A DNA stretch of 64,000 nucleotides from Pseudoips prasinana. Its lineage: Eukaryota; Arthropoda; Insecta; Lepidoptera; Nolidae. Numbering within the stretch: the first letter of the stretch is position 1; each line of letters starts with the position of its first letter. Below the pieces are notes generated by a model. That model had not been told where the DNA came from and made no database searches. It worked only from the letters and a program-made list of their open reading frames with translations. A program made the translations under genes and the position numbers. This document shows positions 22,831 through 36,290 of the stretch, piece by piece. The stretch is taken from positions 10,974,001 through 11,038,000 of the forward strand of contig OX621237.1 in assembly GCA_951640165.1 (NCBI GenBank), written 5' to 3'.

Positions 22831-23568
22831 TATATTTAACCACAATTCAATATTAGTAACGCAAATTCAAATAATTGTGTATCGTATGATTTGGTAATTT
22901 TTACAAATAATAGAAATTAAAAAAAAACTTTAATCAACGTTTACAACATAGCTATAACAATCAGAATTTGATCAAAATAGGTTACTGTTTTTTGTTACGT
23001 TTTGAAACAAATAATTGGCTTTTTGTTACAAAAATGCACGATTGGAATGGACTTATTTATAAATTCAATTGGAATTTAACAGTTTTTATAAGAACATCAG
23101 ATTGTGAAAATATACATACAGCGACATATATAACAATTATTGACATTCCATTCTGCCAAAAAAAAAATTATCCTGACTTCTTCCTTAAACATAAATAAAC
23201 CAAACTGAGCCATAATAACCAGATGGGTTAATTTTGTATGCCTACTTTAGTATAATTTGATTATGTATGCCTACTACATAAATGCACCAACTGGACCGAA
23301 GCCTGCATAACTACCTACATGCTCAAATGCGTTTGTTTCGCCAACTGTCTTGACTTGACTACGCTCTGTATTGAAACCGGTTGTGAAATAATGCGATGAA
23401 TTTGCTCCGCTTCTGCTGGGCCTTCTCAGTTGAGGGCGCATTTGTTCCGGCACTTGTTAAAACTCGCTCGACGACCTATACCTATATCGCAGCCAACTTA
23501 ATGAATCAGATATTCAAAGGAGTGACCAAAGAGGGTAAAAAGTGCGGGCACAAGATGTTTTAAGGCCT

Positions 23569-23818
23569 ACGCAGACCGGGACGGCATGGCAAGCGATTTA
23601 CACTTTTACTAATGGATATTCAAACGTATCGATTCAGAAATACGGCATTAATCGCTATGCTTTAAAATGATGCCGCGGCATCGAAAGGGTATTTTCATTG
23701 CACGGCATTAGACGTAACACAGGCTCCCATAACGGGATAGGTAATGGTATCTAAGCAGCTAGTGTGCGCTGACTCACGACAAAATCCCCTTGCCATGCCG
23801 TCCTTTACGCGTAAATAA
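23569..23818. mobile_element. Possible MITE
   Basis: GGACGGCATGGCAAG near 23579 and CTTGCCATGCCGTCC near 23800 are inverted copies about 225 bp apart. CGGCATTA repeats occur inside. No clear target duplication. Confidence 0.4.
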
Positions 23819-23855
23819 GAAGAGCACATATCCTGCTTTCATATTATATTAATCT

Positions 23856-24152
23856 TCTATACAAATAAATAAAATTGGAGTGTCTGTTTGTAATATTGAA
23901 ATAGCCAGTTTTTACTACATAAATATGAATATATATACGGTACATACACCAAAATAACATTTTTTAAAATTTTTGTCTGTCTGTCTGTCTGTTTGTTCCG
24001 GCTAATCTCTGAAATGACTGGACTTTTATTGGCAGGTAGCTGATGTAATAAGGAGTAACTTAGGCTACTTTTATTTTAGAAAAAGTCTTTTATTTTACTA
24101 AAAAAACGAAATAAACTAATTAACACGCGGACGAAGTCGCGGGCACAGCTAG
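23856..24152 (+). mobile_element. Helitron-like non-autonomous element
   Basis: Near-identical to 11759-12061: TCTATACAAATAAATAAAAT start, GCGGACGAAGTCGCGGGCAC and CAGCTAG end, then T. The differences include an extra CTGT repeat (CTGTCTGTCTGTCTG) and a short deletion in ATGACTGGACTTTTATTGG. High similarity between the copies implies relatively recent activity. Confidence 0.75.
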
Positions 24153-24398
24153 TTACAAATATAATTGAATTAAAACGAAATAAACTGAATATGTTTACAT
24201 AAATAAATTATAAAACAAAATGAAAGACTTTAAAATAATCTGATGACAGCTAGTCAACTACCTCATTGGGAATATTTTAATTTCTTTTTGTAATTGTATT
24301 CGTCAGATGCCTTAGTTCTGTGTTGAAGTACCTATCTTATACCTATTTTACTGCCCAAAAACGAAATACTATGCGCCGTACCAGCATTATCGGAATAA

Positions 24399-24864
24399 GG
24401 GTGACAAATCAACATCGAGCTATGCTGCGCTGTGCTATGTTTGGTCAACTCGCTCGTCTAATATTTTAATGAGGATACAAACAAACCATGCCGTGCTGTG
24501 CTGTGTGAGGCTACGCTCTGTTTTAAAACGCAGCAGTCTCGAGCCAGGCGCGCTACCCGCCGTGCTCAGCCGCGCTGTGCCGAACTATGCTATGTTTTTT
24601 ATGATGCTCTGCCATGCTGCGCTGTGTAGAGCTGTGCTAGGTATTACAAACATGGAGCACGCTGCGTGCCCCTCCATCGGCCTCAGACATCACTCTCAGT
24701 CTCGTACTCCCATCTCTACATCGTAAGGACTACACGAGCTGCTGATTACTTTTAATACTGAGCTAAGCAAAGCGCAGCACAGCTTGATGTATATTGTTAA
24801 AAAACATAGCTTAAGAAACATAGCATAGCACAGCGCAGCATAGTTCGATGTTGATTTGTCACCC
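24399..24864. mobile_element. MITE with TAA target duplication and subterminal repeats
   Basis: 466 bp bounded by TAA (24396-24398 and 24865-24867). Arms start GGGTGACAAATCAACATCGA and continue through CTATGCTGCGCTGTGCTATG, about 43 bp, almost perfect. Variants of GCTGCGCTGTG recur many times inside on both strands, like transposase-binding subterminal repeats. The 3-bp T(W)A duplication and GGG start fit PIF/Harbinger. The 85-codon ORF at 24469-24726 is a by-product of these repeats. Confidence 0.75.
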
Positions 24865-24867
24865 TAA

Positions 24868-25515
24868 GTGCAGTAACCTAGGCCTAGGACGTAAACTGCA
24901 TATATAATAGAAACCTATGTATGTCACTATGGCATTCAAAGGATTATTTTAAAGGTATAAAATAAGAAACACCGTTACTTAAAGTATCTGCCAACCTTGT
25001 GAATCCCTAATGTTTTGCGCTAATCGTAGTTATAACTGGATGTTTGATTGATGATTTGTTTGCTCACTAATATTTTCATAATAGTATTTTGAGAGCTCAT
25101 TTGTGTAGGTACCTCTAAATATTTGCGCCTTGAGATTACCGGACTAATGAGTTTAGCGGCAATAGCCTTCGGTAAGCAATTTTTTTATCACGTTTGCAAT
25201 TCTCACTTAAATTCTATAGTAACTTACGTCTTATTATATGATCTATAATTTATTATTTCGTGGAATAAAAATAGCATACTACTATTATTACACAGATACA
25301 GTTAGGTTACAGATTATAGAATTTGAATACATAATTAAGGCTTTAAAGGCCAGTAGGACTTACAAGTATATTAGTGACATATTAGTACAAGTACAGTAAC
25401 ATTATATTAATATAATTCATACAATATTTGATGCCCATATCTATAAAATTGCTGTTTTTAATACTAGCTAGTGCTTTGTTTATATTGATAGATTCTATTT
25501 AGACCTACAACTTAA
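24868..25515. other. AT-rich intergenic DNA
   Basis: No feature recognised. Confidence 0.4.
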
Positions 25516-25519
25516 TAAT

Positions 25520-25605
25520 AATAATATCCTGGGACATTATTCACACATGGCTATCTGACCCCAAAACTAAGCAGAGCTTGACCTATGGAAACCAGAGACC
25601 TGCAG
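25520..25605 (-). repeat. SINE family B tail
   Basis: ATATCCTGGGACATTATTCA, GACCCCAAAACTAAGCAGAG and TATGGAAACCAGA are the reverse complement of the family-B 3' end. Confidence 0.55.
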
Positions 25606-25796
25606 CATGAAAGGCATGTATTTTCCAACCACGCTAACCAACCCGTCAAAATAATTGCAAATGAAGATAACATAACCAAGCCACGTATAAAAAAAATTAA
25701 ACGCATAAACCATTACAGATTTATCTTCATGAAATATAAGCTCATAATATCATGATTGTTCAATTAAATTATTTATCATTTGCCAATTATTATATA

Positions 25797-25890
25797 ACGA
25801 AATATAAGGAGAAATATAATTTAATCATTAATTTGGGGATATGGATATCCCCAAATTAATGATTAAATTATATTTCTCCTTATATTTCGT
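25797..25890. repeat. Perfect 46-bp palindrome with 2-nt spacer
   Basis: 25797-25842 is the exact reverse complement of 25845-25890; the centre is GGGGATAT-GG-ATATCCCC. It could extrude as a cruciform. No transposon ends are recognised. Confidence 0.85.
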
Positions 25891-27404
25891 CCACTATTTA
25901 TGTTACACCTTGTTATATACAATTAATGAGTCACATAAAAAAGTGTTTTGTTTAAAAAAAAAGGAAATCATTAATCATTCCAGTTTAATACAAAAAATTC
26001 AATGCAAATTCAAAAAATATAATGACTTACTTTTTAGCGTTGCACTTAACAAGGTACAGTAACAAAGGTACTAAATCATTATACCAAAACCATTTGCGTT
26101 GACAGTGTGACTTCTAAAGCAGGCACAAGTAAACAATATATCATTATAATTATATATATTGTAGCCTTTTTCCGGTTTCTGCTGGGGTCAGCACTCATGG
26201 AGCGACCCTAAGAGTGAAATGAAATGTCTATTAATAATGAAATATATAAAAGTCATTTATTTTAGGAAGTATGCAATACAAACTAATAAAATGACCCAAA
26301 AGTTTATGAAATTATTTGCACTTTATAAGGTTAGATTAAATTAGTGACCGAAACGAATCACTACCAAGTTTTTCAGCATAGTCTCGCTCACTGATTTTGT
26401 TTTAACCCAAGTATCGCTATATTAGTTTATTAGAGTAACCGTATAACAAAAAAAAAACCTGTATATTACAATTTACTTAAAAAAGCTTACCACAGCAATG
26501 ATTACCTATTACCTAAATTATGATACCGCATGGTTTATGTTGAACTGTACATAACATTTTAAGTACGTTTTTAAGTGTACGTATTTTATTAATACTTATC
26601 TATTGTAAGTATAGCTAGAATTAAAAAAGGTGTCAATAACAAATAATTATATTGATTATAAATCTTTCTATAATGCTATGTTCTATATAGTTAATTGGTT
26701 TTTGGTGTTGTATTGTTCGATATTGTCGTTTGAGTGATTAACGAGCGTAAGTGTAGTGTATGCCACTGTATACACACGATATACGTAAAATTATACGGGC
26801 AAGCTTTTGCCCGACAAAGAGATAGAAAGCTTAAAAATATATTAATTATACATAATAAAATAAAATTTAATAAAAAAAGTACAAAAGCGATACAAATTAA
26901 ATTAAACAAACACCCGTTACGGTCTAATTAAAATATAGTGGTAACTCAGACGAAAAGATAACATATCTATACCTACTTATAGTACGTAGGCTACCTAATG
27001 GTTGTCTCTTGCAACTCGTTTTCTTCGAAACAGTTCAGTTAATGCTAAACGAGACAAAAGATCGCACTTCGTATTGTGTGAATTTTGTTACTGACATGTT
27101 GAGCAAAATTATTTTAAAAAAATGTCATGACATTACCAAAACGATGAAACTTTACGATCTCTTTGAGTTTTTTTACATCGCCATTAATATCATATCTTAA
27201 TTTCGTTGAAACTAATATTTGATCATTATAATTATAATATTAATGAATGAAATTCAGCATCTGAAGATAAAGGTTCTTACTTAGTTTAAATAAATTGCAA
27301 TGATGTCTTTTATTTTACGATAATAGCCAACATAAGTCTGTTATTAAAAAAGTAATATGTTGCCATGACAACGGTGAAACTGAGATTGACCGCAAGTTTT
27401 TGGC
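25891..27404. other. AT-rich intergenic DNA
   Basis: Several short ORFs on both strands have no recognisable motif. No repeat recognised. Confidence 0.4.
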
Positions 27405-27406
27405 TA

Positions 27407-28313
27407 CAGTTCCGCAAACTTATCTGACCCGGTGGCAGCATCGCTGTTATCGCATTTAGTGTTGCTAGTAAATATTTTTTGCAATAAAGTGGGTAAAAAT
27501 AATATGCACATTGTAACGTAAATGTTACTTCACTAAAAAGCAAACAAATACTGTCATTACTAATCTTTATATTTTGATACAATAATTATGATCATTTACA
27601 TAAAATGTATGCTAAGTGTTCTCTAACGGAGATACTCCAGGTATTATTATGTAACCGGAATGGTTTAATTCAGAAGTCATTTCATCATCTTCATTATCGA
27701 AATCACTGCTTTCACTTTCACTACCTAAATGAATGATGAAAGGCTCGTCTAAGTATCCATCCCTTTTTCGATACACATTTTCAATATTTTTGTACATTAT
27801 TGCAATTCTTTTGCCATTCATTGACTATTATTTTATCAAAAGCTTCTGCAATGAATGATAGGATTTCAGAATTCTATCTACCATGCTCTTTTTCTTTCAC
27901 AAGTTTTCTTACACATCACTCCCAGACACCTACAAAGGAAACAGCAAAAATTAAATAAATAATAAATATTTTAAAAGATATATTTGAATTTAAAGTGCGA
28001 GGGGGAGTTTCGTATTTTTTCAGAAGCTGACAGCACTAACCTGTAGCAGCAGCTACGCGTTCATACAAGTTATTGAAGTGTATAATTGGTGCCTGAAGGC
28101 GTTTTACTTCCATAATATAATTCAATACTTGTAATATTACGTTCCTCGCATCACTTTTTAAAGCTTTCGGCATTTTTCATAATTAAAAACCACAAAAAGA
28201 AAAATAAATACGCGCAACAAATAATCAATGGCAGGAATGTCATGGATTGACATTTCAAACTGGCGTCGTTAGTTCTACTTTTGGCCACCGGGCCAGAAAA
28301 GTTTGTAGCACTA
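27407..28313 (-). mobile_element. Internally deleted Tc1/IS630-like transposon
   Basis: 907 bp flanked by TA (27405-27406 and 28314-28315). Imperfect inverted ends share AGT, CAAACTT and TCTG(A/G)CCCGGTGGC. Between them, on the - strand, are the first coding exon, a short intron and the C-terminal coding end of a transposase, with the catalytic core removed. This is a deletion derivative on its way to becoming a MITE. Confidence 0.7.
27612..28173 (-). pseudogene. Deleted DDE (Tc1/IS630-like) transposase, two exons
   Basis: Exon 1 (28041-28173) starts ATG and encodes 44 residues: MPKALKSDARN near the start, then NLYERVAAATG, the start of a DNA-binding helix-turn-helix. A GTTAGT donor at 28040 and a TTTGTAG acceptor at 27930 define a 111-bp intron. 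Exon 2 (27929-27612) begins GVWE*CVRKLVKEKEHG, with an in-frame stop, then jumps to the C-terminal part (RKRDGYLDEPFIIHLG, acidic tail SESESSDFDNEDDE). From memory, full-length relatives in Lepidoptera have about 250-300 residues with the DDE triad between these parts. Here that core is absent. The 69-codon open frame at 27612-27821 is its only long remnant. Family assignment is by recall, not alignment. Confidence 0.6.
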
Positions 28314-28353
28314 TACTACTCGGTATATCATGCTCAACGAAATATATAAATAA

Positions 28354-30800
<2,447 letters not shown>

Positions 30801-30809
30801 CAACAGTCA

Positions 30810-31015
30810 CAACATGCGTTCGTAAAGTAAATATATTATTCGGCTCAGATCGCACATGGGGAAAGGCCACTTCATTTTCAAGGCCTTCAAGTGCCTTGGT
30901 GACTGAGCGTCACCCGGCTTGATTATTACCTTAAAACAGTGTAATTCCACAGAATAGGCGATTTCGGGGGTAAAAATATATTTCGCCAATAAATCTCGCT
31001 TGCAGGTGCAAAAAA
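30810..31015. other. Compositionally distinct island, possible exon
   Basis: GC-richer than its surroundings. On the + strand a YAG acceptor (TTGCAGG at 31003-31009) lies close by. On the - strand a 69-nt open stretch runs between GCACCTGCAAG and AAG|GTAATAAT. No family is recognised. Evidence is only compositional and splice-like. Confidence 0.15.
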
Positions 31016-31095
31016 GCTCAGCAATGTTATTTCGTCTGCATTTTTATTACATTCGTGTCCTTTACCTAATTCAGCTAGTTTAGTTTCATTTACTA

Positions 31096-31276
31096 CTAGC
31101 TGTGCCCCGCGGGTTTATTCGCGTTAAACTTTATAAATTATAGTCTATGTGTTATACAAGGTGTCAGCTAACTTCATACCAAATTCTACTAAAATCGCTT
31201 CAGCCATTTAAACGTGAAGAAGTACCTAACAAACATACACACTCACAAACTTTCGCCTTTATAATATTAATGTGAT
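31096..31276 (-). mobile_element. Helitron-like non-autonomous element
   Basis: The - strand starts near TATCACATTAATATTATAAA with GGCGAAAGTTTGTGAGTGTG and ends CCGCGGGGCACAGCTAG. Both end phrases are recurrent in lepidopteran Helitron-like repeats. Confidence 0.6.
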
Positions 31277-31290
31277 ACTTAATTTGAAAC

Positions 31291-31612
31291 GCAAGAAGAG
31301 GGGTTGTATACGAGTATCGTTGCAAACGGTTTATAGTTGGAGTCGGGAAAGTATTCCGGTTAGTGCCGACCTTGAGTAAGTCTTTAATTGGAGACAGGAA
31401 TAGTGCCGCCCTTGAGTAAATTGCCAGTCGAATTTACAATATCCTAGTCAAGAAGAAGGGTGGTATAAGGGCATCGTTGCTTATGTGTTTTTAGTTGGAC
31501 TCGGCAAAATATACTGGTTAGTGCCGACCTTGAGTAAATCTTTAATTGGCGACAGGAAAGTATAACGGGTAGTGCCGCCCTTGAGTAAATTGCCAGTTGA
31601 ATGGATAACTTC
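31291..31612 (+). repeat. Diverged tandem duplication, about 157-bp period
   Basis: Two units, each containing ATCGTTGC, a GG(T)TAGTGCCGACCTTGAGTA phrase and then TAGTGCCGCCCTTGAGTAAA. The CCTTGAGTAA core therefore occurs four times, so each unit is itself an older duplication. No coding pattern. Confidence 0.65.
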
Positions 31613-32189
31613 CTCTTTTATTGTCGATTTTAAAACATGCGAAATACAATTCTTTGTAAGTCTTTTACAGTCTAACATAAGATTTCTTGAATATACTCGA
31701 AATTTTTAAGCTGGGTTTAGGTGTGATAGCTGGTATCAGCATAATCTGGTAGGCATTAGTAGAGAGGTTGTGCAGGCATTATTTTGTTGCTCCTAGACTA
31801 ATGTTCTTCAGTTGAGTATCCCCAGGAGAGAAAAGTAATCGAAAAAGCTACTTAGGTATTTGGAGTAATTGTGTGATGTCTACACACCATTTTTGCATTC
31901 ATCATCGAGCGACCATGAAAATAATTTATGTACCTTCAGTGGTTTAATTTGTTGCCTGTGTCCATAAGTAATATCACGGACATAACAAACAATATAAATA
32001 ACAAAATAAATTGACTATGCTTGATTTTCACGCTTGAGGTCGTTGCTTCGATTCCCACTTCCATGACCACATTTGACGTCATAAATAGTCCGGATTCGAT
32101 TGTCAACGTTGAAGCTGATTTAACGATTGATTAAGTCATTTTTAACCTTTATTTATTTGAACGCCATTCACGAAAACGATGTTCGGCTA

Positions 32190-32545
32190 CTTAGCCGGTA
32201 GAGCCCCAGGACAGATATTTGTGTGCATGAACATATCTGTTTGTCCTGAGTCTGGGTGTAGTTATCTATATAAGTATGTATTTGCAAAAGAAAAAGTATT
32301 ATATATAGTATATCAGTTATCTGGTTTCCATAGTACAAGCTGGTTAGTTTGGGATCAGATGGCCGTGTGTAAATAATGTCGCAGGATATTATTATTATTA
32401 TCTATATTTAATATCCACTATAGACTGGCATGTTGGTCTAGTTGTTAGTGACTCTGACTGTTAAGGTAGAGTTCGTTTCGTGGTGATTTCCACCCAGGAC
32501 AAATCTTTATGTGTTACGTGTAGCGAGACTAACAAACAGCAATTG
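32190..32545 (+). repeat. Two SINE family B fragments
   Basis: 32199-32395 has CAGGACAGATATTTGTGTGC, TGTCCTGAGTCTGGGTGTAG and TTAGTTTGGGATCAGATGGC. 32425-32520 restarts with a tRNA-like head (GACTGGCATGTTGGTCTAGT) and CCACCCAGGACAAATCTTTA. Confidence 0.6.
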
Positions 32546-32639
32546 ATTTTTATGTATATAGAAGATAGATAGATTAGTAGGTTACTAGTGTTTAATATAT
32601 CAGAGAAAGAGACATCCAAAATCACTGATTTTTTTTTAT

Positions 32640-33190
32640 CGGGACTAGTCCCTCCCTCTTACCCACCACTGCAACTACTGTAAGCCAGGATCAACAGATC
32701 CCTGAACTGAGAACTGAGCGGTGAGGCTTAGGCATGTCCCGGGGTATCGCTTTAACTGTATTGGATCCCGCAACGAATTTAATCAAAAAGAAAAAAAGGA
32801 GGAGTTAGAAAATGAATAATTCCACTTCCCTCCAGAGCAAAGCGGGAGACAGAATGATGTAAAGAGGCTATAGCCTCATAAAACGAGAGAATTGCAATTA
32901 GAGAAGCCAGCTGCAAAAGCACCGAGGATCAATTTAAGGGTCCTAAGTCAGCTGTTATATTTGATTCCAATAGTAGGTATGGCAAAAGCGCTAAAACGCA
33001 CGGAAGTTGTTCCTTGTTGCTACAAGGTCCGTATAATAAACTACTCCAGATATTGGTTGCAAGCTGTTTAACATAATATCACGCTGATTTTGCTGGAGAT
33101 CACACTCCCAAAGGATGTGGTGAGCAGTTTGTTCATATTCGTTACTGGAAGTTGAGCACAGACAAATTGGTGAAGAAGAGAAGAGAGATT
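32640..33190 (-). pseudogene. R1/Jockey-type LINE, ORF2 C-terminal and 3' UTR remnant
   Basis: Reading the - strand from 33190: CLCSTSSNEYEQTAHHILWE followed by CDLQQ is a C-x2-C...H...C cluster typical of the zinc-knuckle-like C terminus of R1-clade reverse transcriptases. Then RDIMLNSLQPISGVVYYTDL and an interrupted RAF*RFC segment follow. The rest to 32640 is non-coding and looks like 3' UTR. Stop codons and the missing 5' part make it non-functional. Clade is inferred from the motif pattern. Confidence 0.55.
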
Positions 33191-33480
33191 GTGCAAATCT
33201 TTATGTGTTGAGCATTACATATTATCTGTGTCTGGGTGTAATTTATCTATAATATATACGAGATCTTGTGCGGATCGCTGGATGCGTATCGCGCAAGACC
33301 GGCAAATATGAAGATCTTTCGGGAGGCCTTTGTCCAGTAGTCGAAATCTTTCGGCTGATATAATGATATTCGAAATATATAAGTATGTTTATCGGTTATC
33401 TGGTTGCCATAGTACTGGTCTGCCTAGTTTGGGACAAGATTGCAGCGTATTCGTTGTCTCAAGATATTTATATAGTAATT
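33191..33480 (+). repeat. Composite SINE debris (families B and E)
   Basis: CAAATCTTTATGTGTTGAGC and GTGTCTGGGTGTAATTTATC (family B) are interrupted at about 33255-33365 by the TGGATGCGTATCGCGCAAGA / TTTGTCCAGTAG / CTGATATAATGAT element. A family-B tail (CATAGTACTGGTCTGCCTAG) then follows. Confidence 0.5.
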
Positions 33481-34668
33481 ATTTACGGCGTTTTATATTG
33501 CCAACGCCAAATGTGGCCTTGTTAAAAATGTTGTAAAATGATTAAGTTACAACGTTCATGTTTCCTCATTTTACTTAAAGCGGGGATATGACGAAGTTTC
33601 TGGATAACTTAAAAAAATCGTAGAAACTTAGTTAAACAATTTCCATCAAATATGATTATTTAAAAATATACAATTTAATGTTGTAAAGTTCGTACCTGCA
33701 TGGTGTTCAGTAGGTGTCATGGATGTCAGAATTAAAACATAAAATGACCATAGATGTTATTGATCCTCTTATTAAGCCGATATATTTCATTACATACTAA
33801 TTGGTCATGTATATTCTATTTTAATAGCCTTCTCAATGTTTCTTTTGTAGAAACGTACACGTGCTTCATTGAATTGATATGATACAATAATATTACATAA
33901 TTATTACATCGTATATCTGAGTTGTCAGTTCAGAGAATCTATCGAGTCACTATCTCTATTCAATGATATTTTAGTCGTCTTTGTGTTTTCATATGAATTA
34001 TGTTCATAGTTTCTTAAATATTTATAAGGTTCCTCCGAGCAAAAATATTAAAATTATGGATACTTTTATACGATTTTATTAGTTTTACTTAGAAACATTG
34101 TGATTTTAAAAGCTGATGTTTGTCAAAAGGTGAGCCTAAACCATCACGCCCTTTTGAATAAGTTCAGTATTACATTAACCAATGTATACTTGAGAAGGGT
34201 GTATATGAAGTATAGTTTATTATCATATATAAAGTGGGCCAACTGAATTACGTTTAGTGAGGATAAAAAAGAAAATTAACACTTTAACTTATACGTTCCT
34301 ATTATCTGCAGTTTTACTTAATTTAGGGTAACTCATAGACACAGAACCCTAATTGTGTGAGCTACTCGTACAAACAAAATTAATAATGAAGAGAAAACCT
34401 TAATGTGGGTGTAGGTGTAGGTGGGAACACTAGAAGTGGACTCGTAGATTCGAATGGTCAGTAATTGGCTACGGCATAACGTGGGTAATAGACATATATC
34501 AATTATATTAAATATAAGGTTAATGTTTGTTTTTCTGTGGACATTACGTGGTATGTGAACTCTTGTCGCTAATTGGCGGATTATCTGGTGCAGTTTGGGC
34601 GTACGGCGATTATAATCCTTTGCACATGATTTGTTGCCAATACAATAGTACAATAATCACTTGTACTA
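33481..34668. other. AT-rich intergenic DNA
   Basis: No feature recognised. The 106-codon - strand ORF at 34333-34653 has no motif and unusual composition for a protein; probably chance. Confidence 0.4.
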
Positions 34669-34852
34669 TCTCTTTTAAGAATAATTATTATGCTTGTATT
34701 TAAATTTACAGTATAACTACAGAAATCATGGCTTTAATAATTAAACAAGTTCGAACGGTCTCTTTTATTAAAGTCATGATTTCTGTAGTTATACTGTAAA
34801 TTTAAATACAAGCATAATAATTATTCTTAAAAGAGACCGTTCGAACTTGTTC
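34669..34852. repeat. Complex fold-back: 72-bp arms plus interlocked 24-bp inverted pair
   Basis: 34669-34740 is the reverse complement of 34765-34836 with one mismatch. The spacer sequence 34744-34767 (AACAAGTTCGAACGGTCTCT...) is the reverse complement of 34829-34852. The order is A-B-A'-B', and B/B' overlap the A arms. Confidence 0.8.
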
Positions 34853-34975
34853 GAAGACTTGTTCGAAATTCGACCAAAGGTTCTATTGACAAAGACTATA
34901 GACATTAAAGAATAATACCTATTAATCTGTTTTCAGTTTTGACACTCAGTCTGTCAATGTGTCAAAAGCATGGTT
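34852..34975 (-). repeat. Inverted fragment of the 9.7/10.8 kb duplicated repeat
   Basis: GGTTCTATTGACAAAGACTA, AGACATTAAAGAATAATA, TCAGTTTTGACA and TGTCAAAAGCATGGTTG match the reverse complement of about 9765-9900 and 10790-10910. Confidence 0.6.
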
Positions 34976-34984
34976 GCGTGTACC

Positions 34985-36290
34985 ATATACCGTAAAAAAA
35001 CTTGAAGCTCTCGGAATTAGGGGTACTCCCCTGTTGCTTATAAAAAATATCTTACTGGCAGAAGACAACGAGTAACGATAGGCAGTAAATGTAGTGACGA
35101 ACTTCCAATCATTTTCGGTGTGCATCAAGACAGCAATCTTGGTCCAACGTCGTTTTTAACCTACATTAATGACTTATGCCAGATAGTACTCAGTCAGGGC
35201 AAAATTGTCACTTTTGCTGATGATACTACCCTCTTCTTTAGCGGTGATAGTTGGAAAGAAGACCTGCTCAAATGGGTTTTTCACAAGTTAATCAATGGCT
35301 ACAGCATAACGTATTAACTCTAAACATTGAAAAAACCAAATATCTTGCGTTCACGCTAGGCAAGGCTAATAATGTTCTTCCCCCCTCAGCTTGTTCCATC
35401 ACAGCTCACCAATGTCGTGATGATGCTTGTTCGTGCTCGTGCCCCGTTATTGAGAAAACGGTCTCCATAAAATATCATGGCATAATTATAGATCAATCCC
35501 TATATTTCAAGCCGCATATAAGAACTCTTGTGACTCGTCTTCGTAAGTTGATCTACATATTTAAAAACCTCAGAGGCTCAGCTGATAAAAATTCTATGAA
35601 GATGGTTTACTTTGCTCTTTGCCATTCATTTATCGACTACTGCATTTTAGCATGGGGTGGCTCAACTAAAACTACTTGAATTGAGGTTGAGAGAGCCCAG
35701 CGTGCTGTTCTTAATGTAGCTGCTGGATTGCCCTTCCGTTACCCTACGGTTCAACTTTACAAAAAATGGGACGTGCTAACAGTTAGGCAAAACTTTATTA
35801 TGCTTACTGTGCTAAAAAAACATTCCCTTTTAAAATACCAAACTCAACACATTACTAAATATTTATCCACTCAACAAAAATTGCTGTAAATCAACAATGA
35901 CGTCTTTTCTTAAAACTCTTGATTATGATACTACTGAAAATTTATTAACTCCTCTCCAATAACTCACTCAATTCGATTTTTTGGCACCAATCTTAACATT
36001 GTACTAGCGAACAACTTTTAATCATTTATATATTAAACACATTTTCACATACAATCTCACACTTACATCTACATCCATACTAATACACTACATAATTCAT
36101 ATACACTCTCACACCTACATCTATATCCATCTATATCTTTACACTAATAGATAATACAGTCACTCTCAAAATCGTAATTGTTACTGTTATTTAAGTTACA
36201 TAGTTATGTAATAGCCGCGGGACGGCACTGCTGACTTGTAATACAGGTATCAAACCTACATCAAACACCAGTCTCGCGTCCTACGTCCGC
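34985..36290 (+). pseudogene. Jockey-like LINE, reverse transcriptase C-terminal half
   Basis: Frame-broken ORF2 of a non-LTR retrotransposon, an enzyme that copies its RNA into the genome at a nicked target. Visible: KLEALGIRGTPLLLIKNIL; a damaged QG-type turn (GVHQDSNLGPTSFLTYINDL, normally PQGS.LGP); the catalytic FADDTTLF box; then, after a frame break near 35270, QVNQWLQHNVLTLNIEKTKY, IKYHGIIIDQ and IDYCILAWGG. A stop at about 35678 is followed by RAQRAVLNVAAGLPFRYPT. 35900-36290 is non-coding, probably 3' UTR. The N-terminal half and endonuclease are absent (5' truncation at the repeat ending about 34975). The - strand LINE at 37370-38350 is a separate insertion. Confidence 0.75.

Noticed and set aside
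24469..24726. 85-residue ORF rich in Ala, Val and Cys
   Set aside because: Generated by the GCTGTG-type subterminal repeats of the MITE at 24399-24864.
34333..34653. 106-residue ORF on the - strand
   Set aside because: No motif, composition typical of AT-rich chance ORFs, no neighbours supporting a gene.
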